DNA of 32,636 nucleotides from Porphyromonas sp. Lineage in GTDB: Bacteria > Bacteroidota > Bacteroidia > Bacteroidales > Porphyromonadaceae. Both the position numbers and the translations under genes were made by a program. Each line of letters starts with the position of its first letter. Within the stretch, counting starts at the first letter, position 1. Location: the NCBI GenBank assembly GCA_030532365.1, contig JAUNLH010000017.1:1-32636 (forward strand), given 5' to 3'. Of the stretch, positions 16,378-25,638 are shown piece by piece. The notes beneath the pieces were generated by a model. The model was not told where the DNA came from, made no database searches, and was given only the letters and a program-made list of their open reading frames with translations.

Positions 16378-18740
16378 CTGTGTGGGGTAAAATATCGCTG
16401 TTACTGCTCCTAAGCCTTCAGGTGCATAGCACTGTGGCGGAAATAAATATCCCTCTAGAGCAGGATTCTGTCAGATGGCGAGAGCCAATTATGATTCCTA
16501 ATTTAACTGTCGAGCGGTCACGCATTGTACGTCCTAAGGACACCATAGCATACAACCTGATCAAGTTATTGATAGATGAGGAGGCATTGCGGATGAGCCA
16601 GATGGAGCAGGATTTTACATATCGAAAGACAGACCAGCTCACCATCTCCCTCTCTAAGATCTCAAAGAGTACAAATTTCTTAGAGAAAATTGTCCCATTC
16701 TTTCATGACTATACCCGAAAGTCTCCCCTCACACAGGAGGAGATCATACCCCTATCCCAGCGTCAGCGCATTAGTAAGATGGGCTATAACGCAAAGAGAC
16801 GAAAGACAAATGAGCGGGTTTATTATACCAATCTGGTGGGGATAGATGCTGACTTCGACCTAGGTGATCTGTCTGCAAATTTGGAGCAGTTATTTCCTCG
16901 CATCGATCTATTCAACAATAGTGTGAGGATTCTGGAGAGTGTTTTTGTCTCCCCACTGTCACCTAAGGGAGAAAATTATTATAAATACTACCTGACTGAT
17001 ACGATCATTAGTCGTGGTAGGGTCGTGCAAGTAGTTGAGTATTATCCTCTTGATTATGCTGCGCAGACCTTTAAGGGGCAATTATATATTACTGCGACCA
17101 ATCCTCCAAAGCTGTTGCGTAGCAGCATACAAGTGTCCAATAGTACAAATCTCAACTTCGTTGAGGATCTACATATACAGCAGGATTTCAAAGAGGTAGC
17201 TCCCCAAATATGGCATAAAGAGCGGGAAGTTATCGATGCCAGTTTTAAGGTCTACTGGGATGTCCTTTCCTTAGAAGCTACCAAGGAGCGACATTTTGAT
17301 GACTTTGATTTTGTCAATCCTGATCCAGAGCTGATCAATGCTTCAAACTCTTTCAGTTCAGAAATCAAGAATGGTAGTGGCGAGAATGGAGTTGTAAATT
17401 CTATGAAGGCTGAGGAACTACTCTCTACCACCGAGGGTCTTAAGTTATTTGTCGATAAGATCCAATCCAATTCAAGCACTGGATTTATCATGGATCTGGT
17501 AGAGATCTTTTCTCGTAGTTATGTCCATACGAGTAAAGATCCCAATAAGGTCTATGGTGGGAGTAAGTTTGACATCGGGCCGATACACAAAACATTGCAG
17601 TACAACAGCCACGAAGGAGTTAGAGTGCGTCTGGGTGGTCGTACCACTGCCTTCCTCTCTAAGCACCTCTTTTTTGATGTCTATTGGGCTTACGGCTTGA
17701 TCGACGAGGTGCAAAAGTACGATGTCACTGCAAGTTATAGCTTTGCTCCCAAGCGTTATTTCCGTGAGGAGTATCCTCGTCATGAAATAAGTCTTACAAA
17801 GAGGTATGATATGTTTACCCCTGGACAAACATTCGACATCTACAGCAGAGACAATATCCTTCTCGATGTTGGTACCTCCTACCTCACAGATCGTTCTTAC
17901 CGAGATATATTGCGTACCACTTATACCAACGACCTTTCGCAAAACATTAGTTTTAGTCTTTTTGTCCAGTATCTCAAGGACTTCCCCACGGGAGATCTAG
18001 AGTACATGCAGGTGATGAGAGATGAGACGATGATCAAGCTCCCCTTTATTACAGATACTTCATTTGGTGTGCAACTACGGTGGGCACCAGGAGAGCGTAT
18101 CTTGGAAGGGTCGATGCAGCGACAGTCTCACTATAAACGCTTGCAAAACAACGTCCCAGTGATTCAGTTTTCTCACGAAACAGCTTTCAAGGCACTAGGA
18201 GGAGACTTCAATCGCAGTAAGACAGAGTTGAGTGTCGAGCAGCGGCTATGGCTCGGTACATACGGGAGATTGGACTACAAGGCGGCCATGGGTAAGATTT
18301 GGAATGCTGTCCCCTTCCCGATGCTCTATACACCGCCTATCAACCGCTCCCTTGTTCTGCATGAAAACGCTTTTCAGCTCCTAGAGCCACTTGAGTATGT
18401 GATGGACGAGTGGGCGGTACTCTTCACCAGATATCACATGCAGGGGCTTATCTTTAACCAAGTTCCCTGGCTCAAGAAGATAGATCTGAGAGGGGTGCTG
18501 ATTGCCAATTTCCTCTTTGGTAATAGCACGTCAAAGAATAGCCAGGCGACCAGTCAAGAGATCTTTGTACTGCCCACCATCTCTACGGAGATGCACTACA
18601 CGCCTTATTTTGAGGTCGGTTTTGGACTAGAGAATATCTTCAAGGTCGCTCGCATAGATCTTTATCGTAGAGTCACATCACAAGGTCCTCACTCGCGGTC
18701 CCCTTGGGCTGTACGAGGGACTTTACGCCTCAAATTTTAG
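16374..18740 (+). CDS. DUF5686-family outer-membrane protein
   Basis: A 788-residue exported protein with a signal peptide (about 1-22). An N-terminal helical and mixed region contains the DUF5686-like stretch YYKYYLTDTI ... VEYYPLDYAAQTFKGQLYI (about 203-240). From about residue 390 to the end it consists of repeated amphipathic beta strands ending in LRLKF with a terminal phenylalanine, as in outer-membrane barrels. It lacks the carboxypeptidase-regulatory-like domain often found at the N-terminus of this family. Function is unknown. The 4-base overlap with the ABC gene makes it the fourth member of a coupled operon starting at ansA. Confidence 0.8.
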   Translation: MTVWGKISLLLLLSLQVHSTVAEINIPLEQDSVRWREPIMIPNLTVERSRIVRPKDTIAYNLIKLLIDEEALRMSQMEQDFTYRKTDQLTISLSKISKSTNFLEKIVPFFHDYTRKSPLTQEEIIPLSQRQRISKMGYNAKRRKTNERVYYTNLVGIDADFDLGDLSANLEQLFPRIDLFNNSVRILESVFVSPLSPKGENYYKYYLTDTIISRGRVVQVVEYYPLDYAAQTFKGQLYITATNPPKLLRSSIQVSNSTNLNFVEDLHIQQDFKEVAPQIWHKEREVIDASFKVYWDVLSLEATKERHFDDFDFVNPDPELINASNSFSSEIKNGSGENGVVNSMKAEELLSTTEGLKLFVDKIQSNSSTGFIMDLVEIFSRSYVHTSKDPNKVYGGSKFDIGPIHKTLQYNSHEGVRVRLGGRTTAFLSKHLFFDVYWAYGLIDEVQKYDVTASYSFAPKRYFREEYPRHEISLTKRYDMFTPGQTFDIYSRDNILLDVGTSYLTDRSYRDILRTTYTNDLSQNISFSLFVQYLKDFPTGDLEYMQVMRDETMIKLPFITDTSFGVQLRWAPGERILEGSMQRQSHYKRLQNNVPVIQFSHETAFKALGGDFNRSKTELSVEQRLWLGTYGRLDYKAAMGKIWNAVPFPMLYTPPINRSLVLHENAFQLLEPLEYVMDEWAVLFTRYHMQGLIFNQVPWLKKIDLRGVLIANFLFGNSTSKNSQATSQEIFVLPTISTEMHYTPYFEVGFGLENIFKVARIDLYRRVTSQGPHSRSPWAVRGTLRLKF

Positions 18741-18822
18741 GGTTGTGTCTTACTTCTCTTCAATGTCTCTTTTATGAGTAGAAGTGAGGAAATGACCCGA
18801 GAAAAGCGTAATTTTGTCGTAT

Positions 18823-20025
18823 ATGAATATCACCAATAAGGACTTATCATACAAGAGTCTTCGTATCAAGAAAGCGCTAGCTGAGGTAGGGGCTTCGGGT
18901 ATCCTCCTACGTAGCATACCAGCGCATCTCTACCTTACGGGTAGTGTCTTCCAAGGGTATACATACATACCTGTAGACAACGACGAGGGAGCACTCCCTA
19001 TCTTTTTTGTAGAGAGACCCACGGCTGTATTTAATGGTTATGACTCTGAGAGAGTATTCTCAGCATATAAGCCAGAGCTCATCCCAGATCTATTACATAA
19101 GCACTTTGGATATCAGATTGGGAGTGACACTGTTGTCGAGCTTGGAGAGCTCACAGTTACCGAATACAAGCGCTTGTCAAGGCTTAGCCCCACTGGCACT
19201 CTAAGCGACGTGGATGGCACCACACTTATGAGAAATGTGCGTAGTATCAAGACCGAGGAGGAGCTCACAGAGATCAGACGCCTGGCACTACGACATATGG
19301 AGCTTTATAGAGTGGCACCTTACCTGTATGAGAAGGGGATGACCGACATACAGTGGCAGCACCGACTGGAGTACCAGATGCGACGCCGGGGCTCTATCGG
19401 TATATTCAGAGCCTTTGGGTCACGAATGGAGATCTTTATGGGCAATGTATCGGCAGGTGACAATGCTACGATGCCTGCCCCTTATGACTTTGCCCTTGGT
19501 GGTGCAGGTGCTCCTGCGATGCCTTTCGGCGCAGATGGTACCGTGATCCGACCAGGTAATACGATCCTTGTAGACCTCGCTGGTAATTATGGCGTCTATA
19601 CGACAGATATTAGTCGTACCTACTATGTTGGCGAGCTCCCAGAGATAGTCCAGAAGGCACACGCTCTCTCTGAGTCACTCCATAGGTGGTTTGAGGAGAA
19701 TGTACGCCCTGGTGTGGCGGTCTCTGCTGTGTACAATCATTGTATGGAGGAGGTGAAGAATGCGGCTCTACAAGAGTATTTTATGGGGCATGACTATCAG
19801 GCGAAGTTTGTCGGACATGGCCTTGGTATTGAGATCAATGAGCCGCCAGTCCTAACCGCTAAGTGGAAGGGAGACTTCCAAGAGGGAATGGTGATTGCTC
19901 TGGAACCGAAGTTTACATTCTCCTCTATTGGTGCGGTGGGGATCGAAAGCACATATATCATCACTCGTGATGGGGTGGAAAATATCACGCCACTACCCAC
20001 GGAGATGGTTCAACTCGATTATTAA
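18823..20025 (+). CDS. M24-family metallopeptidase (Xaa-Pro aminopeptidase-like)
   Basis: A 400-residue cytoplasmic protein with a creatinase-type N-terminal domain (about 10-135) and a pita-bread M24 domain (about 145-395). All five metal ligands can be placed: Asp251 (ILVDLAG), Asp262 (YTTDISRT), His332 (VGHGLG), Glu361 (ALEPKF) and Glu375 (GIEST). This predicts a dinuclear metal enzyme cleaving peptides with proline at the second position; exact specificity is not shown. The ATG at 18823 was chosen; a TTG three codons upstream is in frame but less likely. The phosphatase gene begins 11 bases after the stop, so the two are probably co-transcribed. Confidence 0.92.
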   Translation: MNITNKDLSYKSLRIKKALAEVGASGILLRSIPAHLYLTGSVFQGYTYIPVDNDEGALPIFFVERPTAVFNGYDSERVFSAYKPELIPDLLHKHFGYQIGSDTVVELGELTVTEYKRLSRLSPTGTLSDVDGTTLMRNVRSIKTEEELTEIRRLALRHMELYRVAPYLYEKGMTDIQWQHRLEYQMRRRGSIGIFRAFGSRMEIFMGNVSAGDNATMPAPYDFALGGAGAPAMPFGADGTVIRPGNTILVDLAGNYGVYTTDISRTYYVGELPEIVQKAHALSESLHRWFEENVRPGVAVSAVYNHCMEEVKNAALQEYFMGHDYQAKFVGHGLGIEINEPPVLTAKWKGDFQEGMVIALEPKFTFSSIGAVGIESTYIITRDGVENITPLPTEMVQLDY

Positions 20026-20036
20026 ACAATCAAATA

Positions 20037-21782
20037 ATGCACTTTATCATGATTCAGAAGCAAAAACTCAGTAAATCAATGATTTTAGGGCTGCTTCTGC
20101 TTTTAGCGCCACTATCACAGGTGGTGACAGCAGTAGAGCCAGCCAAGAATGTCATCATCATGATCTCCGATGGTACCTCACTTAGCTCAGTATCACTGGC
20201 ACGCTGGTACCAGAGAGCTCTCGACGCGGAGAAGCAAACCCTGCACTTCGACCCCTACATCAGTGGTACAGTCCTCACTTATTGCTCTAATGCACCTATT
20301 GGCGATTCAGCTCCTACCACCAGCACATATATGAATGGGGTCCCAAGCATACAGGGATTTGTAGGGACACACCCATATAGCTCTGGCGAGGCGGATCTTG
20401 TACCCCTCGATGCCTCTATGGAGTACCGCCCTCTCGTCTCACTCATGGAGGCGACGAAGCTGCTCCAGGAGCGAAAGACCGGCATCGTGGTCACTTGCGA
20501 GTTCCCACACGCTACACCCGCAGATGCTACTGCACACTCCTACAACCGTGGTAGGTACGAGTGGATCATTCCGCAGATGGTTCATAATGGAGTGGATGTT
20601 GTGATCGGTGGTGGTGCTGGTCTGCTTAATGAGAAGCACCAGGACTACCTTAGGAGAAATGGCTATGGGGTATTTCTCAACGATATCTCCTCACTAAGTG
20701 ACTATCAGGGAGGTAAGATCTGGAGCCTATTTGCCGATAGAGCACTCCCCTATGATATTGATGCTGACCACTCTGAGACCCCCACGCTAGCTCAGATGAC
20801 TGAGACGGCTATCCGCACCCTCAATAAGGGTGACCAAGGTGATAATGGGTTCTTCCTACTCGTGGAGGGCAGTCTGGTAGATTGGGCAGCTCATGGTAAT
20901 GATCCAGTAGGTATTGCAACTGAGTTCCTCGCCTTTAACGAAGCTGTGGGCGTGGCGCTTGACTTTGCGAAAGAAGATGGCAATACAGTAGTCATCGTCA
21001 CCTCAGACCACGGCAATAGCGGTATCAGTATCGGTTCGAGGAGATCCCCCAACTATGCTGGGACCTCACTCAGCGAAGTATTTGGTCCACTGACTACTAT
21101 CAAAAAGACGGCACCCGGACTGGCTGCACTGTTGGTCGAAACACCGGGGGAGAACGTAGCAGAGGTGTTTGAAACGAATGCCAGCTTTGCTCCCACGGAG
21201 GAGGAATTGAAGGCACTTCAGCTCCTACGCAAGCACAGCCTTGCTTCTAGAGATAGCAAAGAGCGCCAGGAGATCCTAGATGAGGTCAAGACCCTAGCAC
21301 TGGAAAACTTAGACTACAATACACAGAAACCAGGTAACCTGACTGATCTCGTCACAAGCATCTATCGTAGCCGGATGTTTATCGAGTTTACCACCAGCGG
21401 ACATACAGGTGAGGAGGTCTTCTTAGCCACCTATGCTCCCAAGCAAGAGCAGAGGATGATGGGCTTTAACACCAACATCCAGCTCCACGATTACATGCGC
21501 GGACTGCTTGGTCTGGAGCCAACGATGATAGAGCTAACCCATAAGTGGTTTGCTCCACATACAGAGGTCTTTGCAGGTATGGATGTCACTATTACTGGTG
21601 ACAAAGCGGTAGAGAAGATCCTGAACGTACGCTACAACGGGCACACATTCACGATCCCTGCATTTTCAAAAGTGGGGACGTTGGATGGCAAGCCCTACAT
21701 GCTACCATTGGCAACCGTCTATGTAGATAAGAAAGACGTCTTCTATCTACCAGCATCAGTACGCGAAGCATTACAGAAGTAA
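20037..21782 (+). CDS. Alkaline phosphatase, PhoA superfamily, exported
   Basis: The 581-residue product has a signal peptide (about 1-32) and acts in the periplasm, releasing phosphate from monoesters. Catalytic features match the PhoA fold: Asp45 (ISDGTS), nucleophile Ser91 (GDSAPTT), His158 (PHATPAD), Glu277, Asp282 and His286 (LVEGSLVDWAAHG), Asp324-His325 (TSDHGN) and His456 (SGHTGEE). Residues about 505-581 form an extra C-terminal beta-rich segment beyond the catalytic core. An alternative ATG at 20049 would shorten the signal peptide by four residues and is equally possible. It follows the M24 gene closely and is followed by a terminator at 21832. Confidence 0.92.
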   Translation: MHFIMIQKQKLSKSMILGLLLLLAPLSQVVTAVEPAKNVIIMISDGTSLSSVSLARWYQRALDAEKQTLHFDPYISGTVLTYCSNAPIGDSAPTTSTYMNGVPSIQGFVGTHPYSSGEADLVPLDASMEYRPLVSLMEATKLLQERKTGIVVTCEFPHATPADATAHSYNRGRYEWIIPQMVHNGVDVVIGGGAGLLNEKHQDYLRRNGYGVFLNDISSLSDYQGGKIWSLFADRALPYDIDADHSETPTLAQMTETAIRTLNKGDQGDNGFFLLVEGSLVDWAAHGNDPVGIATEFLAFNEAVGVALDFAKEDGNTVVIVTSDHGNSGISIGSRRSPNYAGTSLSEVFGPLTTIKKTAPGLAALLVETPGENVAEVFETNASFAPTEEELKALQLLRKHSLASRDSKERQEILDEVKTLALENLDYNTQKPGNLTDLVTSIYRSRMFIEFTTSGHTGEEVFLATYAPKQEQRMMGFNTNIQLHDYMRGLLGLEPTMIELTHKWFAPHTEVFAGMDVTITGDKAVEKILNVRYNGHTFTIPAFSKVGTLDGKPYMLPLATVYVDKKDVFYLPASVREALQK

Positions 21783-21831
21783 AATAGACCTACACGCTGG
21801 GGCGCCTCAAGCTCCTGTTGTAAACAAATCC

Positions 21832-21872
21832 GAGACCTGAGCTAGCACCAACGCTAGCTCCGGTCTCTCTTT
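21832..21872 (+). terminator. Intrinsic terminator after the alkaline phosphatase gene
   Basis: GAGACCTGAGCTAGC (21832-21846) pairs with GCTAGCTCCGGTCTC (21853-21867), leaving a 6-base loop and one mismatch in the stem, and is followed by TCTTTT. It lies 50 bases after the phosphatase stop codon and should end the M24-phosphatase transcript. Confidence 0.85.
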
Positions 21873-21960
21873 TACCCACACTACATCGTACTTTTGCCGG
21901 TCTCCCTTCCCAATCAATCCTTATGTCTAGAGTTGTTAGGTATGGAGACGGTGGAGAGGA

Positions 21961-22066
21961 AGTTCCGAACTTGGAAAATCGAAGTTGGGAACTTAGATGT
22001 ATCGAAGTTGGGAACTTAGGCAAGTCGAAGTTCGGAACTAAGTTTTATTGAGCTTCGGAACTAGGA
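21961..22066. repeat. 23-nt palindromic repeat array, copy 2
   Basis: Five units begin at about 21961, 21983, 22006, 22029 and 22051, spaced 22-23-23-22. The core is again AAGTT-SSS-AACTT with centres CCG, GGG, GGG, CGG and CGG; outer units are more degenerate than inner ones. Linkers are AT-rich and end in TCGA before the inner units. The array lies between the phosphatase terminator and the end of the DUF389 gene, in DNA with no other feature. It closely matches the array at 587-680. Confidence 0.8.
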
Positions 22067-22155
22067 TTGGGCTAATATGTGATGTAGGTTTAGTGCAAAG
22101 GGGAAGTGGCGGAAATGTAACTGCCTATTTTTTGCCAGGGGAGCTACAGATCTTT

Positions 22156-23520
22156 TTATTTTTTCTTTAGTAGTACCTCGACTTCTGGGTTGGTATAGCG
22201 GACTGAGAGCCATTTCTTCAATACTTCTTCTTGCTCCTTAGAGAGTTTTTTGGTCGTATACAGTCTGATCAGTGGGATGGTGTCAACTCCTGTGCTATCG
22301 GCATAGAAGTGATACATCTTCGCCACCTGTATGTCGGAGATGGTCTCAAAGAGCTGTATAATCTCTGTCCTGACACTCTCGCCCTGATGATAAAAGAGCT
22401 GCTCCTCTGTGAGCCGCTTTTGTAGTGAGTCTTTGCTTGCTGTAAGGTATTGGATCACTCCGTCCGAGGTGCTCTTTTGCTTATTGAGATCGAGTAAGAT
22501 CGAGTTGCGTATCTCTTCGCTCATCCCCTGGTCGTACTCCTGGAGGATATTGAGCTCGGTGGTATGTAGCCCATACTGCTCGAGCCGATCTTGTAGCATC
22601 TTCACCTCGTCTGACTCGAGCTTTCTGCCGAAGAGCGATACATTGAGTAGATTGATGGAGTCGCTCTTTGTAAAGTCGTACCCCATCAAGAAGGTGCCAT
22701 CGATGTCGATCTCCTTCTTGACAAAGTCGGAGACGCGCTGCTGCTCCACATTGTCTCGGATCATGATGGAGGCGAGGTAGACACTTGGGATAGCTGTGAG
22801 TAGGACGATACCCAGCATCCAAGTCCTGATCCGGCGACCCCTCTGTGCATTGACGTAGGTGGTCTGTCTGAACTTTAGGACCTTTACCACCACAAAGGTG
22901 GACATGGCGATGAAGACCGTATTGATGATAAAAAGGTAGAGCGCACCGAAAAAGAAGCTCATCTGTCCCGTACCTAAGCCATAGCCTGCGGTACATAGGG
23001 GTGGCATGAGTGCCGTTGCAATAGCTACCCCGGGGAGCACTTGCCCCTTGGAGCGGGTAGTCACGGCAACCATGCCAGCAACACCTCCGAAGAGAGCGAT
23101 AAAGAGGTCGTATACTGTGGGTTGTGTCCTTGCCAATAACTCCGACTGAGCGTTGGAGATGGGGCTGATGGCAAAGTAGATGGTGGAGGTGATGATAGCT
23201 GTGATGACGGCGAAGAGGTAGTTGCGGACGCTCTTCTTGACCAGATCGAAGTCGACGATCCCGAGCCCCAGACCTAGTCCGATGATAGGCCCCATCAGTG
23301 GTGATATTAGCATGGCTCCTATCACCACCGCTGTGCTATTCATATTCAGCCCGATGGAGGCGATCAAAATGGCTGAGATAAGGATCCAGATCTTGGCGCC
23401 TTTGAACTCTACATCAGACTTCACCTGGTGGATGGTCTCGTCCTCGTTCTCCTTCTCTCTATTGAGGTCGAAGTATTTCTCAATCAGGTCTTTAAGCGTG
23501 AGTTTCTTTATATCTTCCAT
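22156..23520 (-). CDS. DUF389-family membrane protein
   Basis: A 454-residue protein. After a short cytoplasmic N-terminus, about six or seven membrane segments fall between residues 43 and 255. They carry the motifs typical of DUF389: GAMLISPLMGPI (68-79) and ALMPPLCTAGYGL (170-182). The C-terminal 200 residues are soluble and rich in charged helices. Function in this family is not known; transport has been suggested but not shown. The gene stands alone, with a repeat array beyond its 3' end. A lone -7-like TATGTTTG (minus, 23670-23663) lies 143 bases upstream without a matching -33, so its promoter is uncertain. Confidence 0.88.
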   Translation of the reverse strand: MEDIKKLTLKDLIEKYFDLNREKENEDETIHQVKSDVEFKGAKIWILISAILIASIGLNMNSTAVVIGAMLISPLMGPIIGLGLGLGIVDFDLVKKSVRNYLFAVITAIITSTIYFAISPISNAQSELLARTQPTVYDLFIALFGGVAGMVAVTTRSKGQVLPGVAIATALMPPLCTAGYGLGTGQMSFFFGALYLFIINTVFIAMSTFVVVKVLKFRQTTYVNAQRGRRIRTWMLGIVLLTAIPSVYLASIMIRDNVEQQRVSDFVKKEIDIDGTFLMGYDFTKSDSINLLNVSLFGRKLESDEVKMLQDRLEQYGLHTTELNILQEYDQGMSEEIRNSILLDLNKQKSTSDGVIQYLTASKDSLQKRLTEEQLFYHQGESVRTEIIQLFETISDIQVAKMYHFYADSTGVDTIPLIRLYTTKKLSKEQEEVLKKWLSVRYTNPEVEVLLKKK

Positions 23521-23731
23521 ATTTCTTATCTAGGTGGGCATGGTCTGATCGTAATGACCTAGGCGTATGCACTCCACTCTCCATAAGGGTCTGACTTCAT
23601 AGATAGTGTAGATTTTCAGCACATCCCAGTCACGGTGTAGTGTAGGCGTGTGCTTGACTAAGCAAACATAACACTTTTTTAGCCATCTGGCTCAGTCTGA
23701 TGCCAATCTTCTTGCCGACTTTGGGGATCGC

Positions 23732-25633
23732 TCACAGCCGTCGCTCGCGCTCCAGATGGTCGAGGGCGGTGATGATGTCATTCTGTGAGAGCTGTGGGAA
23801 AGCCCGTGTCAGCTCGTCAACCCTCTGGATATTATGCTCTTTGAGGTAGGCTTCGATCTCGTCTACCAGTCGGTAGGTGAGCTTATTACCCTCGATACCC
23901 GACAAGCAGAGATCACAGTAGCCACAAGGGAGGGGGTGCTCCTCTCCGAAGTATTTCATCAGTAGCTCTACCCGACAGCCACTCCTCGTGTGGATGTAGT
24001 CGAGCATAGCTCCGAGTCGCTTCTTATCGCCCTTGACCCTGTCTTTGTACAGATGTGCTGGAAACTTGAGCTTGTGAGTGGGCTGGCGCTGCATCTTGTA
24101 GAGGATATAATTACTTCGCTTTCCAGGAATGTAGTCTATGATGTGCCAGCGGCGGAGGTTCTTGAGGAGGGTGCTCAACTGCTCCGGTGTGTAGCCTAAG
24201 GCCTTAGCCAACTGACCCTCATCTATATAGGAGTAGTCGCTGAAGAGCCCTGGATATTGGCGAAGGAGTAGCTCGATGAGATCGTCGTAGTGGCGCTCGT
24301 CGTCGGCAAAAAGGTGGTACAGCTCGTTGCGAGGGACGATGAACTTAAGGCGCGACGCCATAGAGTGATCCTCGAGGTACTCCACGTAGCCTGAGATAGA
24401 GAGGATAGCAAGGGCGGAGAGCACCACTTGGACGGGGAAGTGAAAGACGCCACAGAAGTGAAAGACATTGAACTCGAAGAGGGCTCCCTCTCCAAGCTCA
24501 ACTCCGAGCTGGAAGTAATTGCCCAAAGCATCGTACACCCTGAGGATCAAGTCTCGCGGAGGGTACTTATTTTCGAGCTTGCGTAGGAGTATCCTCTCAT
24601 CGGTCTCTGGAGTATAGAGCAGCACAGCATAGGAGCGATGGTTGTCTCTGCCTGCTCTGCCTGCCTCTTGGTAATAGCTCTCAGGGGCTAGCGGAGCCGT
24701 AGGGTGGATGACGACACGTACGTCTCTCTTATTGATACCCATACCAAAGGCATTGGTACAGACCATGATACGAGTAGCCCCCGACTGCCATGCTTCTTGC
24801 TTTTGAGCCTTGACCTCAGGGGGAAGCCCAGCGTGGAAGTAGTCTGCCTGGAGTCCCATCTCGTTGAGGAAGTTTGCCCACTCGTAGGTTTTCTTTCGGC
24901 TCTGGAGATAGACAAGAGCACTGCCGGGGACACTCCTGAGGATGTGCACTGTTTCTCGGAGCTTATCGGCTGTCGGACGCACCACATACGAGAGGGCAGG
25001 TCGGTAGAAGCTGCGTTTGAAGAACTTGTGCCCTGCACGAAAGGTCAGGAGTTGTTGGACATCTTCGACGACCTCTATCGTAGCCGTAGCAGTGAGAGCT
25101 AGGATGGGGGTGTGCGTGGGAAGTATCTTGCGAAAGTCCTTGATCCGTAAGTAGTCGGGGCGGAAGTCGTACCCCCACTGACTAATGCAGTGACACTCGT
25201 CTACCACGACAAAGGAGACACGAAGAGCGTGTAGGCGTCTGAGGAAGAGCTTATTATTAAGTCGCTCAGGTGAGACATAGAGTAGCTTGTAGTCGCTGAG
25301 CAGGACATTATCCAGGATATTGAGCATCTCGCTTCGCTTCTGACCGGAATGGAGGTAGGCAGCACGTATACGCTGGTGGCGCAATTGGTCGACCTGATCC
25401 TTCATCAGAGCTACAAGTGGGGTGATGACTATGGCGACACCCTCGCACATCATGGCAGGTACTTGAAAAGTGATCGACTTGCCACCACCTGTAGGCATAA
25501 GTGCCAGTGTGTCATGACCTTGTAGTACAGAGTCAATCACCTCCTCCTGCATAGGGCGGAAGGAGTCGTACCCCCAGTACTGCTTCAGTACGTCGAGGGG
25601 TGTGACATCATGAGATATAAGTTGGCATCTCAC
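23732..25633 (-). CDS. recQ: ATP-dependent DNA helicase RecQ
   Basis: A superfamily 2, 3'-5' DNA helicase for recombination and repair. The 633-residue protein has Walker A MPTGGGKS (46-53), the DECH box (145-148) followed by CISQWGYDFRPDY, C-terminal helicase motifs (TNAFGMGINKRDVR, QEAGRAGRD) and a zinc-binding cluster made of an SGC and a CGYCDLC. I see no convincing HRDC domain after the winged-helix region, so it is the shorter RecQ form. The start codon is GTG; the next in-frame methionine lies past the conserved N-terminus. The start lies only 5 bases past the recJ stop, so the two genes form an operon. Confidence 0.94.
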   Translation of the reverse strand: MRCQLISHDVTPLDVLKQYWGYDSFRPMQEEVIDSVLQGHDTLALMPTGGGKSITFQVPAMMCEGVAIVITPLVALMKDQVDQLRHQRIRAAYLHSGQKRSEMLNILDNVLLSDYKLLYVSPERLNNKLFLRRLHALRVSFVVVDECHCISQWGYDFRPDYLRIKDFRKILPTHTPILALTATATIEVVEDVQQLLTFRAGHKFFKRSFYRPALSYVVRPTADKLRETVHILRSVPGSALVYLQSRKKTYEWANFLNEMGLQADYFHAGLPPEVKAQKQEAWQSGATRIMVCTNAFGMGINKRDVRVVIHPTAPLAPESYYQEAGRAGRDNHRSYAVLLYTPETDERILLRKLENKYPPRDLILRVYDALGNYFQLGVELGEGALFEFNVFHFCGVFHFPVQVVLSALAILSISGYVEYLEDHSMASRLKFIVPRNELYHLFADDERHYDDLIELLLRQYPGLFSDYSYIDEGQLAKALGYTPEQLSTLLKNLRRWHIIDYIPGKRSNYILYKMQRQPTHKLKFPAHLYKDRVKGDKKRLGAMLDYIHTRSGCRVELLMKYFGEEHPLPCGYCDLCLSGIEGNKLTYRLVDEIEAYLKEHNIQRVDELTRAFPQLSQNDIITALDHLERERRL

Positions 25634-25638
25634 TTCTG

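Noticed and set aside
17472-17942. A 156-codon open frame antisense to the DUF5686 gene
   Set aside because: It is a shadow of a coupled operon gene, with no promoter pattern or known domain.
18809-18816. TAATTTTG as a -7 element for a leaderless M24 transcript
   Set aside because: It matches TAnnTTTG but ends 6 bases before the ATG and has no TTG near 20 bases upstream, so chance is as likely.
22481-22996. A 171-codon open frame antisense to the DUF389 gene
   Set aside because: It lies wholly inside a well-supported gene in another frame, its translation is low-complexity and rich in R, H and Q, and it has no recognisable domain.
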